Assembly (NCBI RefSeq): GCF_047308265.1
Contig: NZ_JBKQWY010000001.1
Span: 796,183-860,182 of the forward strand
DNA length: 64,000 nt
Direction of reading: 5' to 3'
DNA from: Maricaulis sp047308265
Lineage (GTDB): Bacteria; Pseudomonadota; Alphaproteobacteria; Caulobacterales; Maricaulaceae
In this document: one piece after another, positions 59,451-64,000 of the stretch
How the letters are laid out: each line of letters opens with the position of its first letter
Position numbering within the stretch: the first letter of the stretch is position 1
Notes under the pieces: generated by a model
Seen by the model: only the letters and a program-made list of their open reading frames with translations
The model's database searches: none
Told to the model about the DNA's origin: nothing
Program-made: the position numbers and the translations under genes

Positions 59451-60200
59451 TTAGATAACTCCTGCTTCGTCTTTCAGCTTGGCCACCAGCTCGGCCACGC
59501 TGTCCACTTTCACGCCTGCTTCACGCTTGGCGGGCTCGGTCACTTTGACCGTTTCCAGGCGCGGCGTGATGTCGACGCCAAAATCGTCCGGCGTCTTGGT
59601 GTCGATCGGCTTGCGCTTGGCCTTCATGATGTTCGGCAGGGAGGCATAACGCGGCTCGTTGAGGCGCAGATCCGTGGTGATCACAGCCGGCAGCTCAAGC
59701 GCAACCGTTTGCAGACCGCCATCAATCTCGCGCGTCACATTGACCTTGCCGCCCTCCACTGCGACTTCGGATGCGAACGTGCCCTGCGGCCAGTCAAGCA
59801 GTGCAGCCAGCATCTGGCCGGTCTGGTTGTTGTCGCCATCAATGGCCTGCTTGCCCAGGAGCACAACGTCCGGGGTTTCAGCATCGACGATGGATTTGAG
59901 GATTTTCGCGACGGCCAGCGGTTCCACGGCCTCATCGGTCTGGACCAGAATGCCGCGATCAGCACCCATGGCCAGGGCGGTGCGGATCGTCTCCTGCGCC
60001 TGGGCCGGTCCGACGGACACAGCGATGATTTCGCTCGCCACGCCTTTTTCCTTGAGACGGATGGCTTCTTCCACCGCAATCTCGCAGAACGGGTTCATGG
60101 ACATTTTCACATTGGCAAGGTCGACACCCGATTGATCGGGTTTGACGCGGACCTTCACATTGTAATCAACGACCCGTTTGACGGGGACGAGAATCTTCAT
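59451..60200 (-). CDS. etfB: Electron transfer flavoprotein beta subunit
   Basis: This is a 249-residue subunit binding AMP. Motifs are ILVPVKRVVDYNVKVRV at the N-terminus, NPFCEIAVEEAIRLKE, LLGKQAIDGDNNQTGQM and the ETF beta signature (VTREIDGGLQTVALELPAVI into TTDLRLNEPRYASLPNIMKA). It is the first gene of the etfBA operon. A LiuR-like dyad lies 95 bases upstream. Confidence 0.97.
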   Translation of the reverse strand: MKILVPVKRVVDYNVKVRVKPDQSGVDLANVKMSMNPFCEIAVEEAIRLKEKGVASEIIAVSVGPAQAQETIRTALAMGADRGILVQTDEAVEPLAVAKILKSIVDAETPDVVLLGKQAIDGDNNQTGQMLAALLDWPQGTFASEVAVEGGKVNVTREIDGGLQTVALELPAVITTDLRLNEPRYASLPNIMKAKRKPIDTKTPDDFGVDITPRLETVKVTEPAKREAGVKVDSVAELVAKLKDEAGVI

Positions 60201-60294
60201 GCCGGGGCTCCGATTAAAGGCGCGAGGGGATGCGCCGTTGAAAGTGAGCGGCGAACGTGCCTCCCGCCCCAGGGGAAGTCAATGCGAGCCTCCC

Positions 60295-60312
60295 GTTGAC
60301 GTGAACGTCAAC
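60295..60312 (-). promoter_or_regulatory. LiuR-like operator upstream of etfBA
   Basis: GTTGACGTGAACGTCAAC is a dyad with perfect 8-base arms and a 2-base centre. It fits the ACGT-N2-ACGT core described for LiuR-type MerR regulators of branched-chain amino acid and acyl-CoA catabolism, which control etfBA in other proteobacteria. The rest of 60201-60453 contains no gene that I can support. Confidence 0.6.
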
Positions 60313-60453
60313 TGTCAGTTACGTCAAGCGACTGTCTCTTTTGTGCAACAAAACGTCCAACGCAAGCGATGCGGGCCTTGCTGTTGTCATGATCACGCTT
60401 AGCCCAGATCCCATTGCGACCGGGTCAGCATGCGGGCGTTACCGCTCGCTTCA

Positions 60454-61005
60454 CTATTCCCGGATCCAGCCCGATACAGGCCCCGAACTGGCAATCGCGA
60501 GTCGGTGGATGGCAAACACAATGGTGCCGATTACGGCCGCCACACCAAGCGCGGCGGGCGCGAACCACCCGCCCAGCACTTCCCGGGAATGAGGTTGGGC
60601 TTCGTAAGAGAGAGTGAAGTCTCCCCCTCCATGGACGTAGAGGCCCACGGCGTCGGGATTGAACAAATCCATGACTGCCATGTGAAGAAGTGCGAGCACA
60701 AAGAAACAGGCTATGCCGATGAACAGGATCGAGGCCTGGTGCAGGATAATACCCAGCGGTTTGCGCCAGGCGGGCGGCGCCTGCTCCAGCGGCCCGAACT
60801 GGTGAAGCGCCGCTGTCAGGCGTGAAACTTCACTTTCGCCGCCCGCTACCAGGAAAGCGTCATGGATGTGGGCGACCGTTTCGGCCAGAGCCTCCTGCCG
60901 GTCGGCGGCAGACAAATCCCGATCGCGAAAGGCCAGGTCTCGTTTGAATCTTGCCCACAGGCGGCGGGCTTGCGGTGTTTTCAGATCCATGTCGGGCGCA
61001 TCCAT
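60454..61005 (-). CDS. Membrane protein paired with a PadR regulator
   Basis: This is a 183-residue protein. The N-terminal 85 residues form a charged helical domain (QARRLWARFKRDLAFRDRDL, then EALAETVAHIHDAFL) like the HAAS/DUF1700 signalling domains that accompany PadR proteins. Two transmembrane helices follow (about residues 92-115 and 150-172), with an exposed loop between them. The start overlaps the padR stop by one base. It probably works with the PadR protein in envelope signalling; this is inference. Confidence 0.75.
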   Translation of the reverse strand: MDAPDMDLKTPQARRLWARFKRDLAFRDRDLSAADRQEALAETVAHIHDAFLVAGGESEVSRLTAALHQFGPLEQAPPAWRKPLGIILHQASILFIGIACFFVLALLHMAVMDLFNPDAVGLYVHGGGDFTLSYEAQPHSREVLGGWFAPAALGVAAVIGTIVFAIHRLAIASSGPVSGWIRE

Positions 61006-61361
61006 TATGGTGTCTCCTGTGCGTCCAGGATGGCTGTCATGCGCGTCCAGATCGAACGCATCTCGACCAGAGCCCGGGTGCCCGTGGCGGTGATCGTGTA
61101 GTATTTGCGGGGTGGGCCTGTTTCTGCAGCAATCCATTCCGCATCGACCAGGCCGTCTTTCTTCATGCGTGTCAGTACGGGATAGACCGTTCCTTCTGCG
61201 AGCTGTTCAAAACCCGGTGCCTGTTTGAGACTGGCAACGATCTCATAGCCATAGGCGCGGCCTGCTTTGAGACGGGCGAGCAAGAGCATCTCCAGATAGC
61301 CCTTGCGCGCCTGGGAGCTCCAGCGTTCGAGCACGCTGCCGAGTTGTGTTGAAGCGTCCAT
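61005..61361 (-). CDS. PadR-family transcriptional regulator
   Basis: This is a 118-residue winged-helix repressor. The core reads GYLEMLLLARLKAGRAYGYE, then LAEGTVYPVLTRMKKDGLV and the beta wing GPPRKYYTITATG. A short C-terminal dimerisation helix is present. ATG 61361 gives the usual length. It is coupled to the membrane protein gene and divergent from the serine hydrolase at 61482, either of which may be its target. Its effector is unknown. Confidence 0.9.
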   Translation of the reverse strand: MDASTQLGSVLERWSSQARKGYLEMLLLARLKAGRAYGYEIVASLKQAPGFEQLAEGTVYPVLTRMKKDGLVDAEWIAAETGPPRKYYTITATGTRALVEMRSIWTRMTAILDAQETP

Positions 61362-61481
61362 CCACGCGTCCCCGAAAATCGATTCCCTTGTAAAGCTTGT
61401 GTGTATGCGTCGCAAGGTATATAGCAATACTAAGTAGTGGGCGTTGCCCATATGATTGAGTGACCAACACGGGATACGGAT

Positions 61482-62966
61482 ATGAAAATCTGGACAATCA
61501 GGGTGGGCTTTGGCGTTGCCGCGCTGCTTTGGTGCGTGCTGAGCCTTTCGGCGGTGCGCAGTCTGACCACGATACCGAGTGACGCAGGGCAGGAAGAGAT
61601 CGCGGCCACCATGGATGCGGTTCTGACGCAGTCCGTCAGCGAGTATACGATCGCCGGTGTTGCGGCCGGCGTTATGCACGGTGGTGACTGGATCTGGTCC
61701 GCGCGGTACGGGGTACGCGATGGTGAAAACCGCCCGGTCCTGGGCGAAACCGCATTCAATCTCGCCTCCATATCAAAACCGGTGATGGTCTGGATCGTCC
61801 TGTCGCTGGCGCAGGATGAGCTGATCGATCTGGACGCGCCTATCGGCCGTTACCTGCACCAATTCGAGCTGGACTACCGGGGTCACGACCCTGAGCAGGT
61901 GACGGTGCGCCGCCTGCTGGAACACACGGGTGGCACGAATAATCACGGTTATGGCGGCTATGGGGCGCACGAGGATCAGCCCGCCGATATCCATGAGCTG
62001 TCTACGGCATTCCAGCCCATCGCCGTTGTTCGCGAGCCTGGTGTGAGCCGGGTATACTCCGGTGGCGGTTATGTCCTGCTCCAGATGATGGTGGAAGAGG
62101 TTATGGATGCGCCGCTCGACATGGTTGCGCAACAGCGGGTGTTCGCACCGCTGGGTATGACGGACAGTGCGTTTGACCGGACCCGTCCTGACCAGCTTTC
62201 CCAGGCCTTCAACTATTACGGTAAGCCTATCGAAAGCCTGCGTGATGTCGCACTGGCTGCGGCCGGAGGCTATTCATCTGGTGATGATATGGAACGGTTT
62301 CTGCGGGCCCATATTGATGGCGGCGGTGTGCTGCAGCCGGACGTGTTGGCACAGGCCTTCGCCCCGCTCGACAGCGCGAGCTGGACCGGAATGAGTTACA
62401 CGCTTTCACAAACCCCGGACGGTGTGCTGATCGGGCATGGCGGGAATAACTCGACCTGGCACGGCCAGATCTATGTCCGCCCGCAGACCGGAGACGGTTT
62501 TTATTTCCTGACCAATGCGACCGGCGGTGCTCAGCTTGACTTCGACCTGAGCTGTGCGTGGCTCAGTCATGTCAACGGCGTTCCGGCGGGCGAAGCCTGT
62601 GCCGGTGCCGTCGAGACAACGCGGATGATTGGCCGATGGGCGGCGGTGAGCGGGGTATTGGCACTGGCGCTTGGGTATTGGCTGATTGCGGGTCTGGTCA
62701 CAGGGCGGCGGACGCTCGTCCTGATCCCGCGGGGCCGGACCGCCCTGCGCCTGACCGGCCGGCTCACATTGGCGGGTTTGGTGCTGGCTCTGCTGAGCGG
62801 TTCGCTCGCAATGTTCTACACCAATTTTGTCTACTGGCGGACGGAGGTGATCTTTATCGACGAGATCCCCATCGATGAGCTGGAATGGCTCTTGCCGGCG
62901 ATCCTGTCCGTCCTGGCGATGGCGCTGGTCGCGCTCTGGTCCAGCCCGGGCGCGCGGCGCGAGTGA
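61482..62966 (+). CDS. Serine hydrolase (beta-lactamase/class C-like) with C-terminal membrane helices
   Basis: This is a 494-residue protein. A signal peptide or anchor (VGFGVAALLWCVLSLSA) is followed by a beta-lactamase-related domain with S96-I-S-K99 (SxxK), Y192-S-G (YxN-type) and GHGGNNS (KTG-equivalent). About three C-terminal transmembrane helices (residues about 385-405, 420-445 and 465-490) tether it to the membrane. Similar proteins are D-alanyl peptidases, esterases or peptide hydrolases; resistance activity cannot be inferred. It is divergent from padR. Confidence 0.88.
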   Translation: MKIWTIRVGFGVAALLWCVLSLSAVRSLTTIPSDAGQEEIAATMDAVLTQSVSEYTIAGVAAGVMHGGDWIWSARYGVRDGENRPVLGETAFNLASISKPVMVWIVLSLAQDELIDLDAPIGRYLHQFELDYRGHDPEQVTVRRLLEHTGGTNNHGYGGYGAHEDQPADIHELSTAFQPIAVVREPGVSRVYSGGGYVLLQMMVEEVMDAPLDMVAQQRVFAPLGMTDSAFDRTRPDQLSQAFNYYGKPIESLRDVALAAAGGYSSGDDMERFLRAHIDGGGVLQPDVLAQAFAPLDSASWTGMSYTLSQTPDGVLIGHGGNNSTWHGQIYVRPQTGDGFYFLTNATGGAQLDFDLSCAWLSHVNGVPAGEACAGAVETTRMIGRWAAVSGVLALALGYWLIAGLVTGRRTLVLIPRGRTALRLTGRLTLAGLVLALLSGSLAMFYTNFVYWRTEVIFIDEIPIDELEWLLPAILSVLAMALVALWSSPGARRE

Positions 62967-62977
62967 CCGGGGCGGGG

Positions 62978-63033
62978 TGATCGGGTCGGGATGATCGGGT
63001 CGGAACAGGCGCATGCCGTGCGGCATGCGCCTG
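62978..63033. repeat. 12-base direct repeat and 13-bp hairpin between convergent genes
   Basis: TGATCGGGTCGG occurs at 62978-62989 and 62992-63003. It is followed by CAGGCGCATGCCG-TG-CGGCATGCGCCTG (63006-63033), a perfect dyad without a T-run. It separates the serine hydrolase from the convergent YceI gene and probably acts in termination or mRNA protection. Confidence 0.6.
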
Positions 63034-63049
63034 CCTCGAGCGGAGTGGA

Positions 63050-63628
63050 TTATTGCGAGACCACTTCGGTGGAAATAAAGAGTTCGATCTCGTCCGACAC
63101 CCACGGGGCGGCGTAGCCCAGACCCCATTGCGAGCGGGTCAGCGTGCCGGTGGCCGTGAAGCCCAGCTTGGTCACGCCATCATCATTGGTGTTGGAACGA
63201 TTGAGGGTCACATTCAGGCTGACCGGATGGGTCTGGCCGTTCATGGTCAGATCACCGGTCATGACGCCGGTCGTGTCTGTTTCGGAGACAAACTCGGTGC
63301 CGACAAAACGCGCGGTCGGGTTTTCGGCCGTATTGAACAGGTCAGGGGAATTGAGGTGGCCGATAAAGCGGTCCTGATTGGCACCGACCCAGAAGCCGTC
63401 GATCAGGTTGAAGGTGATGTCGACAGTGGAATTGGACGGGGTCTCAACGTCCAGAACCAGGCTGCCCTCATAGTCCGTCATTTCGATGGACATGGTGGAA
63501 AAGCCCTGGTGATCCCAGCTTCCGCGGATCACGGTATGGGTCTTGTCAAAGGCGTAGGTCACCGGTTCGGCAAGGGCGACAGTTGTTGTGGCCAGACCAA
63601 AAGCGGCGGCAAGAAGCAGGCGTTTCAT
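63050..63628 (-). CDS. YceI-family periplasmic protein
   Basis: This is a 192-residue protein with a signal peptide (LLLAAAFGLATTTVALA) and the lipocalin-like YceI beta-barrel. Motifs are YAFDKTHTVIRGSWDHQGFS, DLFNTAENPTARFVG, GDLTMNGQTHPVSLNV and FTATGTLTRSQWGLGY. YceI proteins bind polyisoprenoids or amides in the periplasm. GGAG precedes the start. The exact ligand is unknown. Confidence 0.93.
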   Translation of the reverse strand: MKRLLLAAAFGLATTTVALAEPVTYAFDKTHTVIRGSWDHQGFSTMSIEMTDYEGSLVLDVETPSNSTVDITFNLIDGFWVGANQDRFIGHLNSPDLFNTAENPTARFVGTEFVSETDTTGVMTGDLTMNGQTHPVSLNVTLNRSNTNDDGVTKLGFTATGTLTRSQWGLGYAAPWVSDEIELFISTEVVSQ

Positions 63629-63759
63629 GGTGATCTCCAAGCAATAGGCTGACGACAACCTAACCCAGGCCGGAGCCGGAAAAACCCCGCTCGCGAGAAG
63701 TTGAAGTTTCCGGTTTGGAATTAATCCGACGTGAGCTGACGCGAGGGTGCATGCGGGGG

Positions 63760-63944
63760 TCAGCCCGCATGGATCTGTCCGAGCGACGTGGCGCTGTTGA
63801 GCGCCTGAAACTCCGCCTTGCCCGTGATATCTCGACCGACAGGGTCTTGCGGTCGTCATACTGGTAGAGTTCGAGCACCTGGCGGCGCTTCACCGTGGCA
63901 TCGCCATTTCTGCGAACGGAGCGCGCATAGACCCAGTCACCCAC
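63760..63944 (-). pseudogene. Probable frameshifted gene fragment at the window edge
   Basis: Reading from the window end, one frame gives VGDWVYARSVRRNGD, then VLELYQYDDRKTLSV, and then turns into a low-complexity Arg/Ser run. A one-base shift near 63829-63836 would continue as DITGKAEFQALNSATSLGQI and end cleanly at TGA 63760. An in-frame TGA (63957-63959) precedes the first part, with plausible coding in another frame before it. The gene is either damaged or contains sequencing errors. I do not recognise the family. Confidence 0.35.
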
Positions 63945-64000
63945 GCGGACGGTGTCTCATACGCTGGGCGCGATGCAAGTGGGATGGGTGATATTCGTGT

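Noticed and set aside
1..64000. Search for CRISPR arrays, insertion sequences, integrases and attachment sites
   Set aside because: No regularly spaced repeats, transposase or integrase motifs or tRNA-end duplications were seen anywhere in the window.

Overview
The window is a GC-rich (roughly 60%) chromosomal segment with very dense gene packing, no IS elements, no prophage, no CRISPR array and no rRNA or tRNA that I can recognise. Gene content and order point to an alphaproteobacterium of the Caulobacterales/Maricaulales/Hyphomonadaceae type. The evidence is an RpoH-family sigma-32, the PhaR/PhaB pair, the ftsE-ftsX-ydcF-plsC-DUF2125 cluster, the argH-lptM-TIGR02302 cluster with divergent tlpA, and two perfect TTAA-N7-TTAA (CtrA-type) boxes. 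The taxonomic placement is inference. No stretch longer than 300 bases is without a gene; the longest gaps (627-885, 19513-19755, 52479-52766, 55587-55822, 60201-60453) are described under the sites found in them.

Layout: 1-4.9 kb holds a TetR regulator, an MFS sugar porter, a LysR regulator divergent from a medium-chain oxidoreductase, and an FMN reductase. 5-8.5 kb holds an ECF sigma factor overlapping a two-helix membrane protein, small unknown genes, rpoH and a YhhN-like membrane protein. 8.5-14.5 kb holds an exported esterase, a secreted trypsin-like protease with three Cys repeats, an exported thioredoxin-fold protein, an M24 peptidase and an RluD-type pseudouridine synthase. 14.5-19.5 kb holds PhoD phosphatase, a YgaP-like rhodanese with its ArsR sulfur sensor, an ABC-F ATPase and folE. 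19.7-24.4 kb holds cysS, an Fe-S scaffold-like protein, yidD and thrS. 24.4-30.2 kb is an envelope glycan region: an O-antigen-ligase-like protein, a GT2, a GT39 coupled to an HMG-CoA-lyase-like gene, and an ArnC-like GT2.

30.9-32.4 kb is the most interesting part. It is a two-gene RiPP locus with its own sigma-70-like promoter: a 91-residue, Cys-free peptide whose C-terminal half is full of aromatic-x-x triads, followed with a 1-nt stop/start overlap by a GrrM-like radical SAM/SPASM enzyme. It sits between a terminator and the tesA/ybbA/ybbP cluster (32.4-36.4 kb).

36.4-44.9 kb holds a CtrA-box-controlled 109-residue unknown gene with a coupled 23-residue membrane miniprotein, phaR/phaB, a DUF985 cupin with gloB, a methyltransferase with hisC, then DUF2125, plsC and ydcF. 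45-52.5 kb holds ftsX/ftsE (ftsE with an odd start), a zinc-ribbon protein, TIGR02302, lptM, argH and tlpA. 52.7-58.4 kb looks like one uptake module: a TonB-dependent receptor, a membrane-anchored AraC regulator and an amidohydrolase. 58.5-64 kb holds etfA/etfB with a LiuR-like operator, a PadR regulator with a membrane partner, a serine hydrolase, a YceI protein and a probably frameshifted gene fragment at the window end.
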